DNA of 64,000 nucleotides from Nocardioides sp. dk884. Its GTDB lineage: Bacteria > Actinomycetota > Actinomycetes > Propionibacteriales > Nocardioidaceae. Both the position numbers and the translations under genes were made by a program. The DNA lies in contig NZ_CP045649.1 of assembly GCF_009557055.1 (NCBI RefSeq), forward strand, positions 1 through 64,000. Reading direction: 5' to 3'. Below, one piece after another: positions 12,205-20,571 of the stretch. Position 1 is the stretch's first letter. The number at the start of each line of letters is the position of its first letter. The notes beneath the pieces are model-generated. The model did not search any database, was not told the DNA's origin, and worked only from the letters and a program-made list of their open reading frames with translations.

Positions 12205-12878
12205 TGCCCGACCGTTCCGTCGAGAGCACCTCGACCCGCCTCCCGGCGCAGGGGACTGACGCCGCCCAGAAGCAGGGTGCCAAGCCGAAGGGCCGACCCC
12301 AGGTGTCCCCGACGGACGCGCCGACGGGCGAGACCCCCGAGGCTGGGACGGCCGCCGAGACGGACACCGAGAAGACGGCGGTACGCCCCGGACTGGGTGA
12401 GCGGATCCAGGCGAAGCTGACCGGTGCCGCTGACGAGCACCGCGCCAGCGCGAGCGCCGGTGCCGGCGCCGAGGCACCCGCTGCGGCCCCGACCGCGTCG
12501 GGCCGCCCGCCGCGCCGGGCCCGGTTGCGCCTGACCCGCATCGACCCGTGGTCGGTGATGAAGACGGCGTTCCTGCTCGCGATCGCCTTCGGCGTGGTGA
12601 CGATCGTGTCGGTGCTGATGGTGTGGTCGGTGCTCGGCGCCGCCGGCGTCTGGGACTCGATCAACTCCTCGGTCCGCGACATCGTCGGCGGCGAGCAGGC
12701 CGACGAGTTCAACATCGAGAACTACCTCGGCACCGCGCGCGTGCTCGGTTTCACGACCTTGGTGGCCGTGGTCGACGTCGTACTGCTCACCGCGATCGCG
12801 ACCCTCGGCGCGTTCCTCTACAACATGGCCGCGGCGCTGCTCGGTGGCATCGAGGTCACCTTGGCCGAGGACAACTGA
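12204..12878 (+). CDS. DUF3566 membrane protein
   Basis: This 224-residue protein has a long, charged, disordered N-terminus (1-110), then RARLRLTRIDPWSVMK and two hydrophobic segments (about 118-145 and 175-205). The pattern is the actinobacterial DUF3566 family, which is almost always found directly after gyrA. It overlaps the gyrA stop by one base. The function is unknown; an envelope-associated role is suggested by topology only. Confidence 0.88.
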
Positions 12879-12896
12879 GGTCTGCGCCACATCCCG

Positions 12897-12934
12897 CGCG
12901 CGGGAGCGGACCTCGTTTTGTCCGCCTCCGCGCG
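12897..12934 (+). terminator. GC-rich hairpin after DUF3566
   Basis: An imperfect stem (GCGCGGGAGCGGAC with GTCCGCCTCCGCGC) with a TTTTG-containing loop lies 19 bp after the DUF3566 stop. It lacks a downstream T-run. It probably ends the gyrBA transcript before the tRNA genes, but could also be processed RNA structure. Confidence 0.45.
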
Positions 12935-12993
12935 GGTGGGGTAACGTCTCCCCTCGGTTGCCCCGTGCGACCGCGACCGGCTTGTCCGGTTGC

Positions 12994-13070
12994 GGGCCTA
13001 TAGCTCAGACGGTTAGAGCGCTTCCCTGATAAGGAAGAGGTCACAGGTTCAAGTCCTGTTAGGCCCACCA
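12994..13070 (+). tRNA. tRNA-Ile (GAT anticodon)
   Basis: The 77-nt gene folds as a standard cloverleaf. The acceptor arm is GGGCCTA/TAGGCCC, the anticodon loop CTGATAA has GAT at 13028-13030, and the T-arm has GGTTCAAGTCC. The 3' CCA is encoded. It is followed by the DLW-39 gene and tRNA-Ala. Confidence 0.97.
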
Positions 13071-13120
13071 GTTCCACCCGCACCGCCAGCTCCACCCACG
13101 TCCGCGAAGCGCCGGGAGGC

Positions 13121-13267
13121 ATGATGAAGAAGATCATCCTGGTGGCGCTCGCCGCCCTCGGGGCCGTGGCCGCGAAGCGCAAGATCGACGCGGGCCGCGC
13201 CGAGCAGGCTCTCTGGGCCGAGGCGACCGACTCGGTCACCGGCGCCCGTACCGCCGACCGGGTCTGA
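13121..13267 (+). CDS. DLW-39 family small protein
   Basis: This 48-residue ORF lies between tRNA-Ile and tRNA-Ala. It encodes [20 protein letters not shown] and then [11 protein letters not shown], the pattern of the DLW-39 family of short actinobacterial peptides. A GGGAGG Shine-Dalgarno sequence lies at 13114-13119; ATG 13121 or 13124 could be used. It has one N-terminal hydrophobic segment, so membrane anchoring is likely. Function is unknown. Confidence 0.8.
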   Translation: MMKKIILVALAALGAVAAKRKIDAGRAEQALWAEATDSVTGARTADRV

Positions 13268-13294
13268 GCTCGCTCCACCGCTCTTTCCCAGCCG

Positions 13295-13367
13295 GGGGCC
13301 TTGGCGCAATTGGTAGCGCACCTGCTTTGCAAGCAGGGGGTTAGGGGTTCGAGTCCCCTAGGCTCCA
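13295..13367 (+). tRNA. tRNA-Ala (TGC anticodon)
   Basis: The 73-nt gene has acceptor arm GGGGCCT/AGGCTCC, anticodon loop TTTGCAA with TGC at 13328-13330, and T-arm GGGGTTCGAGTCCCC. CCA is not encoded. Its 3' part from 13326 is the core of the attachment site of the integrated element and is duplicated at 20572. Confidence 0.97.
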
Positions 13368-13372
13368 CTGAA
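13326..13372. repeat. attL (3' part of tRNA-Ala)
   Basis: This 47-bp segment starts in the anticodon loop of tRNA-Ala and runs five bases past its 3' end. It is identical to 20572-20618. Similarity continues through the terminator to 13409 with only four substitutions. Confidence 0.93.
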
Positions 13373-13409
13373 AGACCCGAGGGCTCCACCTCGGGTCTTT
13401 CTTCATTTT
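13371..13409 (+). terminator. intrinsic terminator of tRNA-Ala
   Basis: A perfect 12-bp stem, AAAGACCCGAGG (13371-13382) and CCTCGGGTCTTT (13389-13400), with a 6-nt loop is followed by CTTCATTTT. A near-identical structure with two compensatory pair changes follows the attR copy. Confidence 0.88.
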
Positions 13410-13422
13410 GGGCCCTTGGAGG

Positions 13423-13471
13423 CCCTAACCCCCTGCTAAGTCGTATCGGGCTGTGGGGGACTGGTGGGGGA
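13423..13471. repeat. left subterminal repeat, candidate integrase arm site
   Basis: CCCTAACCCCCTGCT (13423-13437) is an inverted copy of part of the att core (13332-13346). Shortly after comes TGTGGGGGACTGGTGGGGGA (13452-13471). The same two blocks in the same order occur just inside the right end (20431-20486). In an excised circle they would flank attP, as arm-binding sites of tyrosine integrases do. Confidence 0.6.
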
Positions 13472-13490
13472 TAGCGCTGTGGGCATCGTC

Positions 13491-13700
13491 TCAAGCGCCA
13501 TGGACCTTGATCAGCGGCTTCAAAGCCTCGTCGCGGCTCTGGGGCCCGTGGGCGTTGCGCGACCCGACGGGACGCCATAGGGGGCTGGCGGCCTGCAGCA
13601 GGCGTGTGTCGGGAGAAGTGGCGTAGAGCTCGAAGTCGTTGAGGAGCTTGCCCAGGACGTGCTGCTTCCTCGTCCCGGGGTCGTTGCTCTGACGACACAT
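13491..13700 (-). CDS. hypothetical small protein at left end of element
   Basis: This 69-residue ORF starts MCRQSNDPGTRKQHVLGKLL and resembles no family I know. The remaining sequence from 13410 to 13855 contains no other plausible gene. Amino-acid composition is ordinary, but start and expression are unsupported, so it may be spurious. Confidence 0.25.
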   Translation of the reverse strand: MCRQSNDPGTRKQHVLGKLLNDFELYATSPDTRLLQAASPLWRPVGSRNAHGPQSRDEALKPLIKVHGA

Positions 13701-13773
13701 GACGAGTTCCGACGGACCTCAGATGAGCTCCCGTTTGATCGCTTCCAGCGCTCACCAAACAGCGGCACGCATG

Positions 13774-13799
13774 CTACGAAGGTCCGTAGATCGGTCCGT
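13774..13799. promoter_or_regulatory. candidate oriT / relaxase operator
   Basis: CTACG (13774-13778) and CGTAG (13785-13789) form a short inverted repeat, and GGTCCGT occurs at 13781-13787 and 13793-13799. They lie about 60-80 bp before the relaxase start, where transfer origins are often found. The arms are short, so this is a weak call. Confidence 0.25.
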
Positions 13800-13855
13800 C
13801 CCCCCGGGGCGGGCCGAGCGTCATTTCAAGGCTAGATGACGAGTACTGACGGGCG

Positions 13856-16549
13856 GTGACGAGGCCGATGCACGGGGGAGTGAAGTTCTACCGCGGCTCT
13901 GCAGCCGCTGCGCGCTCCTACGTCGAGGCCGACCATTCCCGCGCTGACGACTACTACCTGGCCGAAGGCAGCGGCCTGGCCGAGCACTACCTCGCCGGCC
14001 CCGGAGCTGTGCGGCGCGTCGGGGACCTCGACGGCCCGGCATACGAGCGCTGGGTCGGCGGGTACGACGTCCTGACAGACACAGCCAAGGGGCGCCTGCG
14101 CGACGACGCACGTGCGCTGCGGTTCGTCGAGGTCGTCGTCAACGGGCCGAAGTCCTGGTCGCTCGCCGCCGCACTCCACCCCGACATCGCCGCGGCGTAC
14201 GACGCGGCCATGGGTCGGGCCGCGAGCGAGGTGATCGGGTGGGTGGCCGACCATGCCACCACCCGGGTCGGACCACGCGGCCGACAGGTGCAGGTGCCGG
14301 TCGAGATGATCGAGGCGGCCGTGGTGCGTCACTACACCTCGCGGGCCGGCGACCCGCACCGCCACCTCCACGTGCAGATCAACGCACGCGTCTTCGCGCG
14401 CGGAGCGTGGCGGGGCCTGCACTCGGTTGGCGTCGTCGACAGCATCGAGGCGCTCAACGGCATCGGTCATGCTGCCGTGATGTGCGACCCCGAGTTCCGG
14501 GCCGCGCTCGCTGCGCGCGGCTACAGCCTCGACGAGGACGGCGAGATCCAGCAGCTCGCGCCGTACTCCGGCCGGTTCAGTCAGCGCGCGGCCCAGATCA
14601 ACCGCAACGTCGACCGGTACGAGGCCGCCTGGCGAGCCGAGCACCCAGGCCAGGAACCGGGCCCGCGGCTGCGGCGTACCTGGGATCGGCGCGCGTGGGC
14701 GGACGCGCGGCCCGACAAGGTCGTTCCCAAGGACGGCGGCGATCTGGTGACGCGATGGAACGAGGAGCTGCACGACCTCGGCTTCTGTGCGCCGGCGCCG
14801 CCGGCTGCCGAGCCATGTTTAAAGGATTTAGAGACATTGAAACGGCGTGCGCCGGCCATCGGCGCGATCAACCGCGACGTGGCAGTCGAGCTGATCCTCC
14901 TTCGACTCGACGCCAAGCGGTCGGCATGGAACGCGGCTGACATCCGCGGCGAGGCCGAACGACTGATCGCCTCCGCCGGCGTGGTCGCCGAGCGACCCGT
15001 CCGTCGCGAGCTGGTCGAGGACGTCGCCGACCGTGCCGTTGCACGATGCGTGCCGCTGCTGGACCGCGATGACGTCCCGGAGCACGTCCGCAGTCTGACG
15101 TCCGAACGTGTCCTCGCCGTCGAAGCCGACCTGGTCGACAGCATCGCTTCACGCTCCACACGGCCGGTCACTGACGCGGTCCGGCTCCGCGGCGTCGCGC
15201 ACCTGGACCCCGCGCAACAGCGAGTCGTCGCCGCCCTCGCCGGCGACGCCTGCGACGCCGGTCTGATCGTGATCGAAGGCGCCGCCGGCACCGGCAAGAC
15301 CACCACACTGGCCGCCGCGCGCGACGTTCTCGACGACGCCGATCGCCGGCTCGTGGTGGTCACCCCCACCCTCAAGGCAGCCCAAGCAGCGCAACAGCAG
15401 GTCGGCACCGCCGCCTTCTCCGCCGCCTGGCTCATCCATCAGCACGGCTATCGCTGGGACGAGGACGGGCACTGGTCGCAGACCGAGGCCGCGCCCGAGG
15501 CCCGCGCCCGACTGCCACCCGGCGATGTCCTCCTCGTCGACGAGGCCGGCATGCTCGACCAGGACACCGCCCGTGCGCTGTTCGCCATCGCCGACCGAGC
15601 GCACGCCGTCGTCGCGCTCCTCGGCGATCGCCACCAGCTCCCGGCCGTCGGCCGGGGAGGGGTCCTCGACCTCGCCGCACGCTGGGTGCGACCCGAAGGG
15701 CACCACGAGCTCGAGTCGGTCCACCGGTTCCGCGATCCCGCGTACGCCGACCTCAGCCTGCTCATGCGAACCGGGGAGCGGTCCGGTGAGGTCTTCGACG
15801 CCCTACTCGAACGCGGCGAGGTCGTCGTCCATGCCACCGAGGTCGAACGCACGGCGGCCCTGGCCATGATCGGCGCCGAGGGCGACCAGCTCGTCATCAC
15901 CGACACCCGCGAGCAGGTCGGGACCCTCAACTCAGCCATCCGCGACCGCCGCCACGGCGAGCCTGGTGAGCGCACTGGTGAGCTCACCACACGCCGTGGT
16001 GAGCAGATCGCGCTCGGCGACCGGGTCGCCACCCGACGCAACGACCGCAACCTCGAAGTGGCCAACCGCGACACCTGGACCGTGGCCGGAGTCGGCGACG
16101 ACGCCAGCCTGTTCGTCACTGGCCGCGCCGGCCAACGCACCCTGCCGGCTGCGTACGTCAGCGATCACGTCGAGCTCGCGTTCACCACCACCGCCTACGG
16201 AGCCCAGGGAGAGACCGTCGACTCCGCACACCTCGCACTCGGCGAGACCACCGGCGCCGCGTCGGCGTACGTCGGGATGACCCGTGGCCGCCACCGCAAC
16301 GTCGCCCACCTCGTCGCCGAGACGGTCGACGACGCCCGCAGCCAATGGGTCGACATCTTCAACCGCGACCGCGCCGACCTCGGGCCCACGCACGCCGCAG
16401 AGAGAGCAGCGGACGACATCGACCGGTACGGACCGAACGTGGGGCCGCCCGCCCTGGGACTTCAGGCTGCGGTCTTGCGCGACGGCCCGCGTCGTCCACC
16501 CCCGCCGATTCCGGCTCCTCGACCGAGCTCCCGCGGAGTAGGTCGCTGA
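13856..16549 (+). CDS. MobF-family relaxase/helicase (TraA-like)
   Basis: This 897-residue protein would nick the element at its origin of transfer and unwind it for mobilization. The N-terminal TrwC-like relaxase domain has candidate catalytic tyrosines (FYRGS, RSYVE, DDYYLAEG) and the metal-binding triad in DPHRHLHVQ (His168, His170, His172). The C-terminal RecD-like helicase has Walker A GAAGTGKT (475-482), Walker B LLVDEAG (559-565), DRHQLPAVGRGG, and a late TTAYGAQGETVDSAH motif. GTG 13856 or ATG 13868 could start it. A 30-bp AT-rich patch (14816-14845) holds two TTA codons, rare in this genome. No coupling ATPase is nearby. Confidence 0.93.
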   Translation: MTRPMHGGVKFYRGSAAAARSYVEADHSRADDYYLAEGSGLAEHYLAGPGAVRRVGDLDGPAYERWVGGYDVLTDTAKGRLRDDARALRFVEVVVNGPKSWSLAAALHPDIAAAYDAAMGRAASEVIGWVADHATTRVGPRGRQVQVPVEMIEAAVVRHYTSRAGDPHRHLHVQINARVFARGAWRGLHSVGVVDSIEALNGIGHAAVMCDPEFRAALAARGYSLDEDGEIQQLAPYSGRFSQRAAQINRNVDRYEAAWRAEHPGQEPGPRLRRTWDRRAWADARPDKVVPKDGGDLVTRWNEELHDLGFCAPAPPAAEPCLKDLETLKRRAPAIGAINRDVAVELILLRLDAKRSAWNAADIRGEAERLIASAGVVAERPVRRELVEDVADRAVARCVPLLDRDDVPEHVRSLTSERVLAVEADLVDSIASRSTRPVTDAVRLRGVAHLDPAQQRVVAALAGDACDAGLIVIEGAAGTGKTTTLAAARDVLDDADRRLVVVTPTLKAAQAAQQQVGTAAFSAAWLIHQHGYRWDEDGHWSQTEAAPEARARLPPGDVLLVDEAGMLDQDTARALFAIADRAHAVVALLGDRHQLPAVGRGGVLDLAARWVRPEGHHELESVHRFRDPAYADLSLLMRTGERSGEVFDALLERGEVVVHATEVERTAALAMIGAEGDQLVITDTREQVGTLNSAIRDRRHGEPGERTGELTTRRGEQIALGDRVATRRNDRNLEVANRDTWTVAGVGDDASLFVTGRAGQRTLPAAYVSDHVELAFTTTAYGAQGETVDSAHLALGETTGAASAYVGMTRGRHRNVAHLVAETVDDARSQWVDIFNRDRADLGPTHAAERAADDIDRYGPNVGPPALGLQAAVLRDGPRRPPPPIPAPRPSSRGVGR

Positions 16550-16720
16550 CCTACTTCCCACGTCGACTGATCGTAGGGATCAGGCCGGTGGACATAGGTG
16601 ACCAGAGAGGCTGGGGTCCCGACGGCAGCGGTCACAGGTGGCCGATCCGTTGACCGCGATGTCGCTTCTCAAGGCACCGAGTCGTCGAATCCGTCGGCGA
16701 CCACAGCGAGAGGCGAAGTC

Positions 16721-16966
16721 ATGGTGACCCCCATCGGCATCCCGGACGACTGGGACGACAACAACCTGATCCTGTTCGAGGAGTTCTGCGAGCTCATCCG
16801 TACACCGCAGCGCACCGTCCGCGACTGGCGCCGGCGCGGTGTCGGCCCGCGGTGGACCCGCTTCCAGGGAGTGGGCCGGCTCTACATCACCGTCGCCGAG
16901 GCCCGACGCTTCCTCGCCCCTGCCTCTGCCACTACCTCCCGGCCGGAGGTGCGTTCCGATGGCTGA
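16721..16966 (+). CDS. small helix-turn-helix DNA-binding protein
   Basis: This 81-residue protein starts MVTPIGIPDDWDDNNLI and contains a MerR/AlpA-like region with FEEFCELIRTPQRTVRDWRR and a wing-like GVGRLYITVAEARRFL. ATG 16721 is chosen because the HTH starts soon after it and a GAGAGG lies about 10 bases upstream. It overlaps the next HTH gene by eight bases. Regulation of mobilization or of excision is likely from context; no target is known. Confidence 0.7.
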   Translation: MVTPIGIPDDWDDNNLILFEEFCELIRTPQRTVRDWRRRGVGPRWTRFQGVGRLYITVAEARRFLAPASATTSRPEVRSDG

Positions 16967-17156
16967 GCGGCGCCCTGTCCCGGTCTACCTCAGCCTCGAG
17001 GAAGCGGCCGAAGCCATGTCGGTCTCGGTCAAGACCATCCGGCGCTGGATCGCCGCCGGCACGCTTCCGGCCTACCGCTGCGGCAAGCGGGCCATCCGGA
17101 TCAAGCTCGAAGACCTGGAGGCCGCGCCTCGGCAGATCCCCTCAGCGCGGTGGTGA
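16959..17156 (+). CDS. excisionase-like helix-turn-helix protein
   Basis: The 65-residue product contains YLSLEEAAEAMSVSVKTIRR, WIAAGTLPAYRCGKRAIRI and LEDLEAA, the classic HTH_17/excisionase profile of actinobacterial integrative elements. GGAGG lies at 16945-16949 before ATG 16959. Together with the integrase at the other end it would control excision. It is separated from int by the AlbA_2 gene, unlike the common adjacent xis-int order. Confidence 0.85.
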   Translation: MAERRPVPVYLSLEEAAEAMSVSVKTIRRWIAAGTLPAYRCGKRAIRIKLEDLEAAPRQIPSARW

Positions 17157-17165
17157 CGGGCGCAA

Positions 17166-17385
17166 CCTAGAGCCGACCCTGCGCCCTGTCCCGGGCGAGG
17201 TTCGCGGGTTCCGAGTACGTCTGGACCTGCACGGCGCGAAGCCCCCGGCCTGGCGTTGGCTCGAACTGCCCGGCGACATCGATCTGCCGGTCCGCTGGCG
17301 CGAGACCACCGGCGTCGACCTTGCCGTCGCGGCCACCGCCCGCGCGGCGATCGTTGGCCACGGAGGGCCGCCTGGAGAAGCTTGA
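17166..17385 (+). pseudogene. fragment of a PRiA4b ORF-3-like gene
   Basis: An open frame without a usable start encodes a stretch like RVRLDLHGAKPPAWRWLELP, matching the N-terminal pattern of plasmid pRiA4b ORF-3-like proteins, which also occur as transposon passengers. It then continues as VDLAVAATARAAIV and stops at 17383-17385. Only about 70 residues remain. A DNA segment of it (17314-17352) matches 20678-20716, outside attR, at 33 of 39 bases. Confidence 0.45.
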
Positions 17386-17476
17386 CGATTCTTCCTCCGG
17401 TAAGCCACAAATCGATGCCTCGATGCGTCGCTCCGGTTCACCCCGGGCTCTTCGGCGAGCCTGTGGGGTCGGGAGG

Positions 17477-19162
17477 TTAGGTGCGTGTCGCCCGGACGTA
17501 GTAGGAGCCTCGTCGTTCCCCCCGCAGTTCAAGCTCGCCAGCTTCCGTCAGCCGCTTCAGGACGGTACGAGCCTGGCCCGGACTGAGGTGACACAGTTCT
17601 GCCGCCTTGCTTCGCGTGATGCTTCCGAACTGGTCTACGTAGGCAAGGATCATGTGCTCCTGCTGGATCGGATCAGTGTCCTGGAGCCGCACGTACTCGC
17701 TCGACTGCGCGAGCCGGTAGAACGCTGCCGTCAGGTGGTGTCGCCTATTGCGTCCAGGTCCCCGTGACTCGACGAATCCCATCTCGATGAGGCGGGCGAG
17801 GTGGGTCCGAACTGACGACTCGCCCTCGTTGAGCGCCTCGACCAGTTCGCGCGTCGTCTCTGGCCCCATCGCCTTGAGTTCGTGGAGTATCTGCAACTGT
17901 GGAAGTAGGAGGACTCGGCCGTCCGCGTCCTCGTACTCGAGTACGAACCGCACCATTTCCAGGTCGGCATCGCTCGTGCTGATCTGCACGATCACGGCGT
18001 TGGCGTTCGTCGCTGAGTAGTCCGGAACACCCCGGCCAGTACGCAGCAGTTGAACGTACATCTCGCGGATGCCGCGGCCCGCGCGATCGACGATCCCCGC
18101 GCGCTTGAACGCCTCCGCCAGGATCGGGCTGCGTGGCTTCGAATCGTCGAGGAAGTTCTGGAGTGTGATGCCCGCCGGGAATCCACCGGGACTGCGCACG
18201 CGGAAGCGGTCCTCGCTGAGTTGCACCGCGACAGGACCGACCTCGGAGTAGTCGCGGTGGACAAGGGCATTAGCGATCGATTCGCGGATGGTTCCATCAG
18301 GAACTCTCGGAACGCCGATCCGGTGGAGCCCCACTATCAGCTCCTGCTCGGAGTTGCGGACATCGATAAGTTCGAAGAGGCGCTCGGCAGCTCGGAGCAG
18401 GGGAAGTCTGATCGTCTCGTTGGCGGTGACCGTGGTGCCGCGCAACTCTTGGAACACGGCTTCGGCAGTCGGCACGAAACGTTCTAGGGACGTGGATGTA
18501 CCGAAGAGCAGGATCGCGCCAAGAGTGAGTTCGTTGCCGTGTTCCGGCAGTACGAGACGAAGGCTCCGCAGAAGTTCCTGGTCACTGAGTTCTGCGAGCG
18601 TGCGGTCGCCCTTGCCGGCCGCACACATACGGCGGAACCTGTCGAACTCGACGGGGTCGAGGTCCTCGATCCGCGCGCCGCGAGCGGGAGTCGCTGCGTA
18701 GTCACGACCCTGTGCCGTCAGTCCTACCGACAACATCTCGTGCAGGGGATAGGCGACGCACTCGGGCTTGCCGTCCGCGCGGAGCGAGCGCCTCACGTAC
18801 TTGCCGGACTTGGAGCCGACGGGAATCGGTGCCTTGGGTACGTCGATGACTGCTACCGGCAGGCCGTCCAGTTCCACCAGCTCGATCGCCGTTGCCAGCG
18901 GCGACTCGGTCCTGTTGAGGATCATCGCTTGGAGCAGGTTTGGCTGCGTGCTCGTGCCGTGCCTGGGCTCCAGCCCGGTGATCCTGCCGTCGTCCTCGAC
19001 CCCGATCAGCAGCAGGCCGCCGTCGCCGTTCGCCAAGCAGATGACGGCGTCCACGATGTCGTTGTCGCTCATCGCCGACCGCTGGCCGCGCTTGAACTCC
19101 ACGGTGAAGGATTCACCTGCGGCGACCAGGTCAGCGAGTTCGTCCGGGGTCATGCCGACCAT
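17477..19162 (-). CDS. AlbA_2-domain ATP-binding protein (element cargo)
   Basis: The 561-residue protein starts with an AlbA_2/Schlafen-like domain (ESFTVEFKRGQ, about 15-125, with NGDGGLLLIGVEDDG). A GHKL-type ATPase-like part follows (IRESIANALVHRDY, VRSPGGFP, GRGIREMY, about 300-390). Two winged-helix modules end it (about 420-475 and 505-560). Such proteins are annotated as ATP-dependent regulators and are frequent cargo on mobile elements; some relatives act in phage defence, but nothing here proves that. The N-terminal start may be 19162 or 19153; a -10-like TATAACT just upstream suggests a leaderless message. Confidence 0.85.
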   Translation of the reverse strand: MVGMTPDELADLVAAGESFTVEFKRGQRSAMSDNDIVDAVICLANGDGGLLLIGVEDDGRITGLEPRHGTSTQPNLLQAMILNRTESPLATAIELVELDGLPVAVIDVPKAPIPVGSKSGKYVRRSLRADGKPECVAYPLHEMLSVGLTAQGRDYAATPARGARIEDLDPVEFDRFRRMCAAGKGDRTLAELSDQELLRSLRLVLPEHGNELTLGAILLFGTSTSLERFVPTAEAVFQELRGTTVTANETIRLPLLRAAERLFELIDVRNSEQELIVGLHRIGVPRVPDGTIRESIANALVHRDYSEVGPVAVQLSEDRFRVRSPGGFPAGITLQNFLDDSKPRSPILAEAFKRAGIVDRAGRGIREMYVQLLRTGRGVPDYSATNANAVIVQISTSDADLEMVRFVLEYEDADGRVLLLPQLQILHELKAMGPETTRELVEALNEGESSVRTHLARLIEMGFVESRGPGRNRRHHLTAAFYRLAQSSEYVRLQDTDPIQQEHMILAYVDQFGSITRSKAAELCHLSPGQARTVLKRLTEAGELELRGERRGSYYVRATRT

Positions 19163-19224
19163 AGTTATACATAGTTATGGCGCTGGCAAGGCGACAGGCT
19201 GGTGACCTCCATAAATATGCATAG
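19159..19224. promoter_or_regulatory. paired AT-rich operator-like sites upstream of AlbA_2 gene
   Basis: CCATAGTTATACATAG (19159-19174) and CCATAAATATGCATAG (19209-19224) match at 13 of 16 positions and start exactly 50 bp apart, near five helical turns. The first overlaps the start of the AlbA_2 gene. They stand out as AT-rich in a GC-rich setting. The C-terminal winged helices of the neighbouring protein make it a candidate ligand (autoregulation), by inference. Confidence 0.5.
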
Positions 19225-19229
19225 ACCGT

Positions 19230-20405
19230 TCATTGGCGGGCGTGACTCCAAGCGTCGTACGTCTCGCCGATCCGCTCCGACAGCGCCTTGTCCCGATCGA
19301 GGGTGGCGTGCTGGTAGATCGCCATGGCGGCCTGGGATGCGTGGCCGGCACGCGCCTGCAGTTCGGCGGCGGTCGCGCCGTGTTGGCCGGCCAACGTCAG
19401 CGCGGTGTGGCGCAGGTGGTGGATGGTCAGGTCCGGGCGCCCGGCCTTCTCCCGCGCCGGCCGGTAGCGGTCCATCAGGTACCGCACGCTCATGTGGTCG
19501 GTCCGATCGCCGCCGAACAGCAGTCCAGCCGGACCGGGAGCGGTGTGCTCGAGCAGGTGCTTCTGCAGCATCGGGAGGAACGGCGGCGGGACGTGCACGG
19601 TGCGCACTCCGCTGGCGGTCTTCGGTGCGCTGATGACCCGACCGCAGTGGGGGCAGGCGTCCTTGGTCCCAGGGATCACGTCCTTGTCGACCTTGCGGGT
19701 CACGCTGACCCGACCGCTGATGCCCTCGACATCGGAGCGTCGCAGCTCCAACAGCTCACCCTGGCGGAGTCCGACGAACGCGGCGAGCACGATGAACAGG
19801 CGCAGCCGCTCGGGCATCGCCTCGGTGATGACCGCCAGCTCGTCGAGGGTCGCCGGCACGGCGACCCGCTTCACGCGAGCGGAGCCGGCGCCGCGGATCT
19901 TCGGTGGCGCACGGAAGATGAGCTCCTCCTCCTCGGCCGACTGGAGGATCGAGCGCACGAGCCGGTAGGCCGCGGCGTTGCTCGACTCGGTGGCGGGATC
20001 GAGCGAGGCGCGCCACTGCTTGATCTCCGACAGGGTGACCTCGATCAGCGGCATCTCATCGAAGTACGGCAGGATCCGCGACCGCAGCAGCTGCCGGTAG
20101 TTCCGCTGGGTGGTCGGCCGCAGGCCGCGCTCCACCACGAAGCGCTCGGCAAACGAGCCGAACGTGTTCCAGGCCGCGGCGGCCTGCCGCTTGGACTCCG
20201 CCGCCTGGCGGGCCCGGGGCGGAGTCCACTCCTCCCGGTCGACCAACGCCCGCTCGGCGGCAAGCCACGCCTCGGCGTCCATCTTGGTGGCGAGGGTGCG
20301 GGAGTAGCGGGTGCCGTCGGGCATGGCATAGCGAGCGCGGTGGGTCACCGTGCCGGTGGCGCTGACCCGCCGCTCGACCTCACCGAAGCCTCGTCGTCTG
20401 GCCAT
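19230..20405 (-). CDS. int: tyrosine recombinase, site-specific integrase
   Basis: The 391-residue enzyme integrates the element at tRNA-Ala. An N-terminal arm-binding region and SAM-like core-binding domain (about 80-170) precede the catalytic domain with Arg214 (GLRQGE), His330/Arg332 (HHLRHT), His355 (GHAS) and the nucleophile Tyr364 (IYQHAT). A CPHCG motif inserted in the catalytic domain could hold metal with other ligands. It is transcribed inward from the right end and lies next to attR, as usual for such elements. Confidence 0.96.
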   Translation of the reverse strand: MARRRGFGEVERRVSATGTVTHRARYAMPDGTRYSRTLATKMDAEAWLAAERALVDREEWTPPRARQAAESKRQAAAAWNTFGSFAERFVVERGLRPTTQRNYRQLLRSRILPYFDEMPLIEVTLSEIKQWRASLDPATESSNAAAYRLVRSILQSAEEEELIFRAPPKIRGAGSARVKRVAVPATLDELAVITEAMPERLRLFIVLAAFVGLRQGELLELRRSDVEGISGRVSVTRKVDKDVIPGTKDACPHCGRVISAPKTASGVRTVHVPPPFLPMLQKHLLEHTAPGPAGLLFGGDRTDHMSVRYLMDRYRPAREKAGRPDLTIHHLRHTALTLAGQHGATAAELQARAGHASQAAMAIYQHATLDRDKALSERIGETYDAWSHARQ

Positions 20406-20430
20406 CCGAGTGCCGCCCTTCGAGCCCGAT

Positions 20431-20486
20431 CCCTAACCCCCCTGCTTGGTTGGCAACGGGAGTCCCTGTGGGGGACTGGTGGGGGA
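20431..20486. repeat. right subterminal repeat, candidate integrase arm site
   Basis: CCCTAACCCCCCTGCT (20431-20446) and TGTGGGGGACTGGTGGGGGA (20467-20486) repeat, in the same order and orientation, the two blocks at the left end (13423-13471). The first has one extra C; the second is identical. Confidence 0.6.
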
Positions 20487-20571
20487 AAGAATGTCCCCAA
20501 TGGGGGAATCTTGTCCACCCGTGTCCGACGTTTCTGCAGGTCAGAGCCATCTTGCGCCTGCTCCAGGCCGA

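Noticed and set aside
16839..16958. Longer N-terminus for the excisionase-like protein
   Set aside because: The extra 40 residues are Pro/Ser-rich and antisense to nothing useful; they are out-of-frame translation of the preceding HTH gene. GGAGG supports ATG 16959.
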